This document shows, in pieces, positions 35,266 through 43,613 of a stretch of DNA of 64,000 nt. Made by a program: the position numbers and the translations under genes. The first letter of the stretch is position 1; every line of letters starts with the position of its first letter. Under the pieces are notes generated by a model. The model did no database searches. It was not told the DNA's origin and worked only from the letters and a program-made list of their open reading frames with translations. Where the stretch lies: contig NZ_CP013342.1 of assembly GCF_001610975.1 (NCBI RefSeq), forward strand, positions 310,001-374,000, written 5' to 3'. The DNA comes from Sphingopyxis terrae subsp. terrae NBRC 15098 (GTDB lineage: Bacteria; Pseudomonadota; Alphaproteobacteria; Sphingomonadales; Sphingomonadaceae).

Positions 35266-36522
35266 CTAGGACCGCGCTTCGCGCCATTTGATGGCCCGTC
35301 CGATCGTACCGCCCTGCACGATGACCGAAAAGAGAACCGCAATATAGGTTGCCGCGAGAATATAGGGGCGCTCCGGGCCGTCCGGCAGGCCGAGTGCGAG
35401 GGCGATTGATATGCCGCCGCGCAGCCCGCCCCAGATCAGCGTAATCGGCGCCAGCCTGCCCAGCGGGAGCAAGGTTCGCATCACGCCCAGAGGGGCCAGC
35501 ACGGACAGGCAGCGGGCGGCAAATATGAGCGGAATCGTGAGTGTACCCAGCAGAATAATCCGCGTGTCGGAGGGAATGGTAACGACCTCAAGCCCGATCA
35601 GCAGAAACAGCAGCGCGTTCAGAATGTCGTCGATCAGACTCCAGAATTTGAGCAGATAATCGCGCGTCATGTCACTCATCGCGTGCGCGACGCCGTGGTT
35701 GCCGATGATGAGCCCCGCGACGGCCATCGCGACTGGACCGCTGACGTGCAGCTGGCTGGCAAGAGCGTAGCCGCCCATCACCACTGCGAGGCTGATCATT
35801 ACCTCGGTCTTATACTCATCGATAGACTGCATGGCCCTGAAGGCTGTCCAGCCGATGACAAGGCCCAGAAGAATCCCGCCGCCCGCCTCGGCCACGAACA
35901 TCCGCAGGGCGTGCGGCGGCGAAAGGGGGGCGCCGCTTGCCGCTGTAGCAAGTAGAATCGCGAATATCACGACTCCCACGCCATCGTTGAACAGGCTTTC
36001 CCCCGCCACGGTCGCCTGCAGCGTGGGTGGAACGTCGGTTTCGCGCAGGACACCCATGACGGCGACCGGGTCGGTCGGGCTGATGAGCGCCCCGAAAACC
36101 AGGCACCAGATCAGGGGTATGGCGATACCCATCCAGCCGGAAAGCAGGTGAAGTCCGGCACCGACGAGCGCCGTCGAAAGAAGGACGCCGATCGTCGAAA
36201 GCGCCAATATTGCCCAGCGCCCCCTGCGCATTTCGGTCCAGTCGACATGGAGCGCGCCCGCGAACAGCAGGAAAGAGAGCATCCCGTCCATCAGCGCTGC
36301 GTGGAAATCAATGCCGGCGATAAATTTCACGATTTCGTCCGCCACCGATGGCCCTGACAGCAAACGGTCGAGCGCGACGACGAGAAGCGACGCAACGGCG
36401 CCCATGATTGTCAGGCCTATACTGGTCGGCAGGCCGATGAAGCGGTGATTGATATAGGCAAGCGCCGCCGCGAGGACGATCAGGATTGCCGCCGCATCAA
36501 AGGGCGTGATGACGAAGCTCAT
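35266..36522 (-). CDS. Cation:proton antiporter (CPA1, NhaP/NhaK type)
   Basis: 418 aa inner-membrane protein with about twelve hydrophobic helices. SPTDPVAVMGVLRETDVPPT and GESLFNDGVGVVIFAILLAT (the ND motif of the CPA1 ion site) are diagnostic. The ATG at 36522 (MSFVITPFDAAAI) is chosen; the frame extends over the next gene but with an improbable Arg/Ser-rich composition. It exchanges Na+ or K+ for protons. It lies 46 bases after the DUF2254 gene in the same direction. Confidence 0.93.
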   Translation of the reverse strand: MSFVITPFDAAAILIVLAAALAYINHRFIGLPTSIGLTIMGAVASLLVVALDRLLSGPSVADEIVKFIAGIDFHAALMDGMLSFLLFAGALHVDWTEMRRGRWAILALSTIGVLLSTALVGAGLHLLSGWMGIAIPLIWCLVFGALISPTDPVAVMGVLRETDVPPTLQATVAGESLFNDGVGVVIFAILLATAASGAPLSPPHALRMFVAEAGGGILLGLVIGWTAFRAMQSIDEYKTEVMISLAVVMGGYALASQLHVSGPVAMAVAGLIIGNHGVAHAMSDMTRDYLLKFWSLIDDILNALLFLLIGLEVVTIPSDTRIILLGTLTIPLIFAARCLSVLAPLGVMRTLLPLGRLAPITLIWGGLRGGISIALALGLPDGPERPYILAATYIAVLFSVIVQGGTIGRAIKWREARS

Positions 36523-36568
36523 CGGGTCCCTTCCTTTCTTGCTGTCCGCTGCGGCCGTTGCACCGCTT

Positions 36569-37846
36569 CTATTTGTCGGGCAGCGCGTCGACCCAGGCCG
36601 CGCGTTTCTTGAGGCGGTCGAAATCATGGTCGAACATCCCGGCCTTGCCTGCCCGTTCGAGCGCCCGCGCCGCGTGCGACCGCGCGCAATCTGCATAAAG
36701 CGCCCGATTGTTCCTCGCCAGCGCCTCGAGGGCGAACTGGAGGCGCATCTGGACTTCGACCAGTGCCGCACCGTCGCGGGCGATCGGATTGAAGAAATCG
36801 TCGAAGAGGTCGCGCGCTGCCAGATCATGGGCGTGAAGCCTCTCGAAACAGGGCTCCTGTGGCTCGGACCGGGCATCGCCATAGGCGAGCATGACCCGCA
36901 GCCCGGCACCGATGACTTCGATTGCGGTGCCCGGGTCGTTGACCGCGGGCGACAAGGCTCGCGACGCGATTTCGGAGAGTACGATCAGCCCGAAGCGCGG
37001 ATCCTGATCATATTCGCGATCGGCACCAATGGTGATGCATTTGGCGATCCGGGCGGCGCAGTCATCGTGCGCGGGCGGCGACACGTAGGCGACGGGGCGC
37101 GCGGCATGAACGAAGGATCCCGCGACAACGTCTATATGAATGGTAACGCCGGCATCGGCGGCGATGTCGGCGAGCGCGGCCATGTCGATGTGCCGAACAT
37201 AACCGACGTCCGGGCACATAACTTCGGACGCGCCATAAGGGATCATCATCCAGGGCCGCGCCCCGAGGCGCGGGCGGTTCCCCCATTGCCCCGCAGGCGC
37301 TGTCGCGGCCTCTTCGACACGCTTGATCGTGTCGCCTACGCGCCCGAACTTGCCCAGTTGCTCGATCCAGCGCAGCAGGGTGCCGGCAATGATCAGGAGG
37401 ACGGCAAGCGTGGCGCCGAACAGGATGATGCGGCCCTTGTCGCTGTAGAAGCCGGCGGCAATGCCGATGATCCCCACGATGCTGAAGAGGAAACTGCCGA
37501 TGAAGGTCGCGAGCGTGTTTTGCGCGACAGAATCGCTCAGCAGCAATTTGGTCGACCGAGGGGTGACGTTAGCCGCCGCCGCCGAATAGGCCGACACCAT
37601 GACCGAAAGCGAAAAGGTCGTCACCGCCAGCATGCTCGAAGCGAGGATATCGAGGATATTGCCGACCGAGCCTGCCGCCAGAGTGAGGTTGAAGTCATAG
37701 GGGATCAGGGGCTCGGCTATCGCGGCGAGCACCGCAGTTGCTACCGCCGCGAGGCTGAACATTGCCGCGCGGACCCATATCTGCTTCCTGAACTGGCGCA
37801 GCAGCCAGCTGGTCCGGCCGATGAACGGCCCGTCGAGCGGCATCAT
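36569..37846 (-). CDS. DUF2254 membrane protein
   Basis: 425 aa. Four transmembrane helices in the first 160 residues (SLAAVATAVLAAIAEPLI, LAVTTFSLSVMVSAYSAAA, TFIGSFLFSIVGIIGIAAGF) precede a large soluble domain with ASRALSPAVNDPGTAIEVIG, the DUF2254 signature. Function is unknown, often found with ion transporters. It shares direction with the antiporter and CDF genes. Confidence 0.9.
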   Translation of the reverse strand: MMPLDGPFIGRTSWLLRQFRKQIWVRAAMFSLAAVATAVLAAIAEPLIPYDFNLTLAAGSVGNILDILASSMLAVTTFSLSVMVSAYSAAAANVTPRSTKLLLSDSVAQNTLATFIGSFLFSIVGIIGIAAGFYSDKGRIILFGATLAVLLIIAGTLLRWIEQLGKFGRVGDTIKRVEEAATAPAGQWGNRPRLGARPWMMIPYGASEVMCPDVGYVRHIDMAALADIAADAGVTIHIDVVAGSFVHAARPVAYVSPPAHDDCAARIAKCITIGADREYDQDPRFGLIVLSEIASRALSPAVNDPGTAIEVIGAGLRVMLAYGDARSEPQEPCFERLHAHDLAARDLFDDFFNPIARDGAALVEVQMRLQFALEALARNNRALYADCARSHAARALERAGKAGMFDHDFDRLKKRAAWVDALPDK

Positions 37847-37930
37847 TATGGCCTTCCGAACGCCGTGGCAGCGTGCCGTGTGGGCGGATATTGCACCTTC
37901 ATCCTCCTGTCGCTGCTGCCGTTCCCTCGG

Positions 37931-38923
37931 CTATCGGGTGGAGGGAGCGCTGCCGGTATTGGTAGCACAGGCGGACGCCGACTGCATCAGCCGCGCATCC
38001 TCGCGCCGTTCAGGCCGGATGTAGATGGAGCTGATGTCGGGGGCGGCCGCCTTGAGTTCGGCCTCGATCGCCGCGATGAGCGTCTCAGCGTCGCCCATGC
38101 GCAAGTCATCCTCGAAATCGACGCTCACCGCGACGAATATCGCCTTTGGCGCGGTGTGAATGGTGCGGACATGGTTGACAGCACTGACGCCCGCACGCGC
38201 GCCCACCGTCTGCTGGATCATGGCAATCAGCGCCGGATCGGCGGCTTCACCGATCAATAGCCCTTTCGCTTCGCGGGCCAGCAGCGCGGCAACTGCGGCG
38301 AGGATGAGGCCGATCGCGATCGATGCGGCCCCATCGATCCGCGCATCGCCGGTCGCATGACTGAGCCAGACTCCTGCCGCGGCGATGAGGAGCCCGGCAA
38401 GCGCCGCGCTATCCTCGAACAGGACGATGAAGGCCGCGGGATCCTTTGACTGCCGGATCGCCTGCCACCAGCTGCGTCCGCCGCGCCCGGCATCGAAAGC
38501 CCGCACGGCCAGCGCCCAAGATGCACCTTCGAGCAGGAAGGCAATCGCGAGTACGATATAGTTTATCGCGGGATCGCGAAGCGGAGCAGGAGCGCGGATA
38601 TGGATCCAACCCTCGTAGATCGACATGCCCGCGCCCGCCGCGAAGATGAGGATCGCCACCACGAACGCCCAGAAATAGAGTTCGCGGCCGTAGCCGAAGG
38701 GATGGCGGGCATCGGGCGAGCGGCTCGCCCGGCGCTGGCCATAGAGCAGCAGCATCTGATTGCCGCTGTCGACGAGCGAGTGAATGCCTTCGGAGGCCAT
38801 CGATGAGGACCCGGTGATGGCGGCGGCGACCAATTTGGCCGCAGCGATGCCAAGATTGGCGAAGAGCGCGCCAAAGAGCACGATATTCGCCTTTAGATGA
38901 CGAAGGGAAAGCGTGTTACTCAT
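37931..38923 (-). CDS. CDF-family cation efflux protein (second copy)
   Basis: 330 aa. Six transmembrane helices; the metal sites are SMASEGIHSLVDSGNQ (TM2) and IVLFEDSAALAG (TM5, with Asp in DSAA). A cytoplasmic beta-alpha domain contains VNHVRTIHTAPKAIFVAVSV. It belongs to the YdfM/FieF-like branch rather than to the CzcD branch at 8.9 kb and has no His-rich N-terminus. Mn or Fe may be the substrate. It lies 84 bases upstream of DUF2254. Confidence 0.9.
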   Translation of the reverse strand: MSNTLSLRHLKANIVLFGALFANLGIAAAKLVAAAITGSSSMASEGIHSLVDSGNQMLLLYGQRRASRSPDARHPFGYGRELYFWAFVVAILIFAAGAGMSIYEGWIHIRAPAPLRDPAINYIVLAIAFLLEGASWALAVRAFDAGRGGRSWWQAIRQSKDPAAFIVLFEDSAALAGLLIAAAGVWLSHATGDARIDGAASIAIGLILAAVAALLAREAKGLLIGEAADPALIAMIQQTVGARAGVSAVNHVRTIHTAPKAIFVAVSVDFEDDLRMGDAETLIAAIEAELKAAAPDISSIYIRPERREDARLMQSASACATNTGSAPSTR

Positions 38924-38973
38924 CGGTCCACCCCGACGAGCATCGACGGCCTGACTGTCAACATATCCCGCGA

Positions 38974-41370
38974 TCAGGGCAGCGCATAGGCCACGACCTC
39001 ATCACCGACGGGTGTCTCCATGAAATGATGGCCACCGGCATAGATCACGAGATACTGTTTGCCATTGGCTTCATAGGTCATCGGCGTCGCCTGCCCGCCT
39101 GCGGGCAGCACGTCGGACCAGAGCGTTTTTCCGGTCGCAAGATCGATTGCCCGGATCAGATTGTCGGTAGCCGCCGCGACGAAGATCAGACCGCTCGCCG
39201 TCACCACGGCGCCGCCATTGTTCGGCGTGCCGATGGTAACGGGCAGCATCGAGGGGATGCCGAACGGACCGTTGGTTCGGGCGGTGCCGAGCGGGCGGTC
39301 CCAGATCGTCTTGCCGGTCGCGATGTCAATCGCGCGAATGCCCCCATAGGGAGGCTGCTTGCACAGCAGCCCTGTAAAGGGCAGCCGCCATCCGGCGTTG
39401 ACGTCGATCGCATAGGGAGTATGCGCCTGGGGATCGCCTGCCCCTTCGGCTCCGCCGATATTGCCGCGTGCCTGATCGCGCGGTGCCCAACCCATTTCAT
39501 TTGCTTTGCGCCGCGGCACGAGGCGGACATAGTTGGGCATGTCGTTATAATTGGCAACGATCACCCCGCGCGCGGGATCGACAGCGACCCCGCCCCAGTC
39601 CGTGCCGCCGTTGTAGCCGGGATATTCGATCGAGCGCCGCATGCTTTCGGGAGGCGTGTAAAAGCCCTTGTAGCTCGCCTGGCGGAACTGGATACGGCAG
39701 ATCATCTGGTCGATCGGCGACATGCCCCACATATCCTTTTCGGTAAGGTCGGGCTTGCGCAGCGTGTGCCAGAGCGACACGATCTGCGTCGGCGCGCGAT
39801 CCTTGGGCTCGACGCCGCCGCCGGGCGCCCTGATCGTCCCGATCGGGGTCAGCGGCTTGCCCGTTCGCCGGTCGAGCACGTAGATGTCGCCCTGCTTCGA
39901 CGGCAGCACGATCGCTGGCACGGTTCCGGTCGCCCCCGGATAATCGATCAGTGTCGCCTGCGCACCGAAATCATAATCCCACACGTCCTTCTTGACCGCC
40001 TGGAAATGCCAGCGCGGCTTGCCCGTCGTTACGTCGAGCGCGACGAGCGAGGTTGCAAATTCATTCTCCGCGGGGCGCCGCAGGCTCGAATAATAATCGG
40101 CCGCGGCATTGCCCATCGGCAGATAGACGAGGCCAAGAGCTTCATCGGCCGAAGCGATCGTCCACATGTTCGGGGTTCCCCGCGCCCATGTTTGGCCTGC
40201 GGGAGGATAGCCGTCCCAATCGGGATGCATCATGTCCCATGCCCATTTGAGCTTGCCGGTTACCGCGTCGAAGCCGCGGATCACACCCGATGGTGCCCAG
40301 CGGTCCTGTCCGTCGAGCACCTGGTGCCCGGTCACCACGACCCCGCGCACTATCGTCGGTGGCGAGTTGATCGAGACATAGCCCGGGGGCGTGTTCCCCA
40401 TGCCGATTTTGGTATCGAGCTGACCGTTCGCGCCGAAATCCTGGCAGGGTCTGCCGGTGGCGGCGTCGAGGGCGAAGAGCCGCGCGTCAAGCGTTCCGAA
40501 GATGATCCGCCGCGCGCAGGGCTGACCGGCAGCTGCTGTCGGAACGGCATAATAGCTCACGCCGCGGCAAGCCGCTGTATAGGGGATTGCATCATCGGGG
40601 ACCTTCGGGTCGAAACGCCATCGCTGCTTGCCGGTCGCCGGGTCGAGCGCCATGACGATATTCTTCGGTGTGCAGATGTAGAGGCTGTCGCCAATCTTGA
40701 GCGGCGTATTCTCCGCGCCATAAGTCCCTTTGGCGGCGCTGGACGGTAGATCGCCGCTATGGATCGTCCAGGCGCGCTTGAGCGTGCCGACATTGGCGGG
40801 CGTTATCTGTGCGAGCGGCGAATAGCGACGCGCGCTTTCGGTGCCGCCATAGGCAGGCCAGTCGACCCCGGTCTGCATGAGCGCCGGGTCGGTCATCGCC
40901 ATCCGGCTCGCCGGCAACGGCCCGAGCGGGCGCGATGCATTCAGCCAGCCAAGGGTGGCGCCGCCTGTGGCCAGCAGGAGAAGGACGAGCCCGCTTCCTG
41001 CAAGCGCAAATCGCCAGCGCCGGGGCCGCGCCGACAGCGCGGCCATCGCGAACAGCACAGCGACAAGGAGCACGGCCGGCGCGACGACGCGCGGTACGAG
41101 CGCCCAGCCGTTGCCGCCCACTTCCCAGAACGCCCAGAGCAGCGTGAACAGCATGACGGCGCCGTAAAGCCAGCCGCCAAGCATCCGCCCGCGCATCAAG
41201 AGCAGGCCCGCAGCCAGCATTGTAGCGCCTGTGGCAAGATAATAGAGGGACCCGCCGAGCAGCGCGAGCCAGAGCCCTCCTGTCACAAGCACAAGCGCAA
41301 TGAGTGTCAGGAGCGCGCCGACGAAGAGCGCGATAAGGGGAGCCGGAAAAAGCGTGCGGAAGCGGATCAT
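38974..41370 (-). CDS. Membrane-bound PQQ-dependent dehydrogenase (glucose dehydrogenase type)
   Basis: 798 aa. Five N-terminal transmembrane helices (about 10-140, e.g. LFPAPLIALFVGALLTLIAL) anchor an eight-bladed periplasmic quinoprotein (DWPAYGGTESARRYSPLAQI, GDSLYICTPKNIVMALDPAT, KKDVWDYDFGAQ, GGHHFMETPVGDEVVAYALP). This is the Gcd/GDH family, which oxidises sugars or polyols and passes electrons to ubiquinone. The ATG at 41370 follows AAGGA. No pqq biosynthesis genes are in the window, so PQQ must be made elsewhere or imported. Confidence 0.93.
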   Translation of the reverse strand: MIRFRTLFPAPLIALFVGALLTLIALVLVTGGLWLALLGGSLYYLATGATMLAAGLLLMRGRMLGGWLYGAVMLFTLLWAFWEVGGNGWALVPRVVAPAVLLVAVLFAMAALSARPRRWRFALAGSGLVLLLLATGGATLGWLNASRPLGPLPASRMAMTDPALMQTGVDWPAYGGTESARRYSPLAQITPANVGTLKRAWTIHSGDLPSSAAKGTYGAENTPLKIGDSLYICTPKNIVMALDPATGKQRWRFDPKVPDDAIPYTAACRGVSYYAVPTAAAGQPCARRIIFGTLDARLFALDAATGRPCQDFGANGQLDTKIGMGNTPPGYVSINSPPTIVRGVVVTGHQVLDGQDRWAPSGVIRGFDAVTGKLKWAWDMMHPDWDGYPPAGQTWARGTPNMWTIASADEALGLVYLPMGNAAADYYSSLRRPAENEFATSLVALDVTTGKPRWHFQAVKKDVWDYDFGAQATLIDYPGATGTVPAIVLPSKQGDIYVLDRRTGKPLTPIGTIRAPGGGVEPKDRAPTQIVSLWHTLRKPDLTEKDMWGMSPIDQMICRIQFRQASYKGFYTPPESMRRSIEYPGYNGGTDWGGVAVDPARGVIVANYNDMPNYVRLVPRRKANEMGWAPRDQARGNIGGAEGAGDPQAHTPYAIDVNAGWRLPFTGLLCKQPPYGGIRAIDIATGKTIWDRPLGTARTNGPFGIPSMLPVTIGTPNNGGAVVTASGLIFVAAATDNLIRAIDLATGKTLWSDVLPAGGQATPMTYEANGKQYLVIYAGGHHFMETPVGDEVVAYALP

Positions 41371-41568
41371 CGCCAGTCCTTCTTGTGGGGCGCGTATAAA
41401 GCACCGGACGCGCGGCAGGGCGGCCGCATCGCGCACCCCGACAAGGCAGTAACACGCCGCAGCGCCGAACGATGCGTCGCGCCGAAGTAAATGTTGCGCG
41501 GGCGGGCCTCCCCCGCGACCGCGCCGCCGACAGATATTCAGGGGCGGGCATTATTCTGGGAGACCTAG

Positions 41569-41735
41569 GCCGTGTTGACAAAAGGGATTCCCAAGCCCGC
41601 CTCCTTCTGATTCAAGACTGCTTTTGAGGAGCAGTCATGGGTCGCGGGGATTTGTCGGATGCGGAGTGGGAACTGATCGGGCCACTGCTGCCGCCTGAGC
41701 GCGGCCGTTGGGCGCGGCCCGCGGGCGATAACCGG
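41569..41735 (+). mobile_element. IS5-family insertion sequence remnant (left end and transposase start)
   Basis: Starting next to CTAG at 41565-41568, the end GGCCGTGTTGACAAA resembles an IS5/IS427-type terminal repeat. At 41637 an ATG with GAGGAGCAGTC in front begins MGRGDLSDAEWELIGPLLPP and ERGRWARPAGDNR, the N-terminus of IS5-family transposases. Identity stops at about 41735, where the sequence passes directly into the MHYT gene in antisense. The rest of the element is absent. Confidence 0.8.
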
Positions 41736-42463
41736 TCGGTCAGCAGCCGATCGAGAAAGGCGCCAATAAGCACGAGGCCGATAAGCGCGATCGTCGCGAC
41801 GACGGTTGCGGCGACGAGCCAGCCATCGCCGGTTCCGGCCGCCGGAGGCCCGCGGGCCGGATCGGGCACGAGCAAGGTCGCCGACATGGCGGTAAAATGC
41901 AGCAGCAGCACCGCCGCGACCGCCAGCGACGCGGGCAGCAGGATACGCCATTTTTCCTTGAGCTTGCCGAACAGCCAGAAGGCAGCGACAAATATCATCG
42001 CGGTAAGCACGAAGGCAGCGGCGATCGCCGGCCAGTCGTATTGCACCGCGACCGGCGCATCGATCGCGGCCATCCCGGCAAAATGCATCGCTGCGACCCC
42101 GATTGCCGCCATCAAGCCCGCCATCCCGCTCGCGGCGGGCCGAAATTCCCTGCCGAGAACAAGAAAGGCCGACCAGAAGGCGAGGATCGCAATGACGACC
42201 GAAGTTGCGGTCATCCCGGGCGCGAAACGCAGCGGGACCGCGCCGCGATAGGCCAGCATGGCAATGAAATGGGTTGCCCAAACGCCGACCCCGGCGGCCA
42301 GCGCGGCGATCGCGAGCCATTGACGCCGCCGGGCATCGACGCAGTCGAGCGATCGGCCGAGCAGGAGGAAGATCGCGGCGCTCCCCAATATCCAGACAAA
42401 AGCCGCGAGAAGGACGAGCCGCATGTCATGCTCGCCTGAAATGCATTCGAGAACCTTGAACAT
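41612..42463 (-). CDS. MHYT-domain membrane protein, 3' end replaced by IS remnant
   Basis: 283 aa as it stands. Seven transmembrane helices carry the repeated MHYT-like motifs ATHFIAMLAY, AMHFAGMAAI and LLHFTAMSAT, predicted to bind copper and sense O2, CO or NO. The native coding sequence appears to run to LDRLLTDR; the last 40 or so residues (LSPAGRAQRPRSGGSSG onward) are antisense transposase sequence. The starting ATG is at 42463 (MFKVLECISGEHDM). Whether an output domain (such as GGDEF/EAL) was lost cannot be known here; stand-alone MHYT proteins also exist. Confidence 0.8.
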   Translation of the reverse strand: MFKVLECISGEHDMRLVLLAAFVWILGSAAIFLLLGRSLDCVDARRRQWLAIAALAAGVGVWATHFIAMLAYRGAVPLRFAPGMTATSVVIAILAFWSAFLVLGREFRPAASGMAGLMAAIGVAAMHFAGMAAIDAPVAVQYDWPAIAAAFVLTAMIFVAAFWLFGKLKEKWRILLPASLAVAAVLLLHFTAMSATLLVPDPARGPPAAGTGDGWLVAATVVATIALIGLVLIGAFLDRLLTDRLSPAGRAQRPRSGGSSGPISSHSASDKSPRPMTAPQKQS

Positions 42464-42817
42464 CGAGCTGCCCCTTTCACAAGGCGTCCGGCTTGCCTGC
42501 AAAGCGGTAAATCGCCTTCTAGCAGCAGCGCGCGAGACTGGTCCGAATTGAATGTTTGCCGCGCGCTCCCAATCAAAAATGCAGGTTGATTGCTTGCCCA
42601 TGTCGATTTGCCGGTGGGTCGGCGCGCCGGGCTGGCGTGGAGTTGGGAACCGCGATCCTGCCATTATGGACGCAAAAGCCGGTCTCCCTGCGCGGCAAGC
42701 GGACAATGGCTTTAACGGGACTGCAGACGAAATTTTTCGGCTGCGATGTCACAGTCTGCCTCTCTCCCTCGTCAAGCAGGTGATGCCGCCACCGGCTCGA
42801 CAGGAAAGGATGATGAT
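42464..42817. other. Intergenic region, no gene seen
   Basis: 354 bases between the divergent MHYT and AhpD-like genes. No frame has support; a ribosome binding site AGGAAAGGATG immediately precedes the AhpD-like start. Confidence 0.4.
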
Positions 42818-43264
42818 ATGAAGCGCTTGAACTGGTCCGAAGTCGCTCCCGCCGGAGCCAGGGCATTCTTCGGCGTGCATCAGTATGTGACAAACAGTAG
42901 CGCGCTTCCTGCAGAATTGATCCACCTGGTCTTCCTCAGGGTTTCCCAGATCAACGGCTGCGCGCATTGCATCGATCTGCACACGCGAGACCTTCTCCAG
43001 ACCATGCCGGTCGACAAGGTCGCTCTGCTTCCCGTGTGGGAAGAAGTCCCTCACCTTTTCCCGGAACAATATCGCGCAGCGCTCGCTTGGGCGGAAGAGG
43101 TCACGCGCATCAGCGAGACGCATGCGTCCGACGCAGCCTATGCCGCCGCGTCCGCCGCATTCGAGGCGAAAGATCTTGTCGATCTGACAATCGCGATCGC
43201 TGCAATGAACGCCTTCAACCGGCTGGGCGCGCCCTTTCGCCTCCCGGTGGCGGCGAAGCCCTGA
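42818..43264 (+). CDS. Carboxymuconolactone decarboxylase/AhpD-family protein
   Basis: 148 aa. The AhpD-type redox motif is CAHCIDLH (CxxC plus His) in a helical fold, with LPAELIHLVFLRVSQINGCA before it. Such proteins act as alkylhydroperoxidases or thiol-dependent reductases. The ATG at 42818 follows AGGAAAGGATGATGAT. A longer upstream frame has no ribosome binding site. Confidence 0.9.
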   Translation: MKRLNWSEVAPAGARAFFGVHQYVTNSSALPAELIHLVFLRVSQINGCAHCIDLHTRDLLQTMPVDKVALLPVWEEVPHLFPEQYRAALAWAEEVTRISETHASDAAYAAASAAFEAKDLVDLTIAIAAMNAFNRLGAPFRLPVAAKP

Positions 43265-43327
43265 GCACCGGAACGCAAGCCTGCGAGCCGGCTCCTGGCC
43301 CGCGCTGGCCGAACCGGTCCGATTATT

Positions 43328-43546
43328 TTAGCAGGAAAAGCGGACGCTAGGCCGCTGCGAGCGGAACAAGAGCGCTGCGCCGATGAGCACGAAGCAGAGG
43401 CATAATGCATATTTCCACGCGAAGCGCTGCAGATCGCCCAGCTCGATCCCGAGAAGAGCACATTTCATATAGACCGCCGCGACGAGCGGGCTGGGCCACA
43501 TTAAGGTCACACATCCAGAAACCAATAATTCGACATTTTGTTTCAA
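43328..43546 (-). pseudogene. C-terminal remnant of a CitMHS-type citrate transporter
   Basis: About 70 codons whose middle reads WPSPLVAAVYMKCALLGIEL and GDLQRFAWKYALCLCFVLIG. This resembles the last two helices of CitMHS (citrate-Mg:H+ symporter), where PLVPATYLLxGLAGxELGDHQRF is conserved. Only a TTG start is available and nothing upstream belongs to the transporter. It is therefore a decayed gene end. It sits beside the dicarboxylate system at 43.6-48.2 kb, possibly replaced by it. Confidence 0.5.
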
Positions 43547-43613
43547 TATATTAATGGCTTAGATAGGCTCCGGAAGCCGCGCCACCGTTCCTCCTCCGAT
43601 ACGACAGTCCGAA

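Noticed and set aside
36506-38260. Plus-strand open frame of about 580 codons over the DUF2254 and CDF genes
   Set aside because: Spans two genes with clear transmembrane patterns on the other strand; no ribosome binding site.
39025-40749. Plus-strand open frame of about 570 codons inside the PQQ dehydrogenase
   Set aside because: Antisense shadow: the dehydrogenase motifs on the minus strand are complete.
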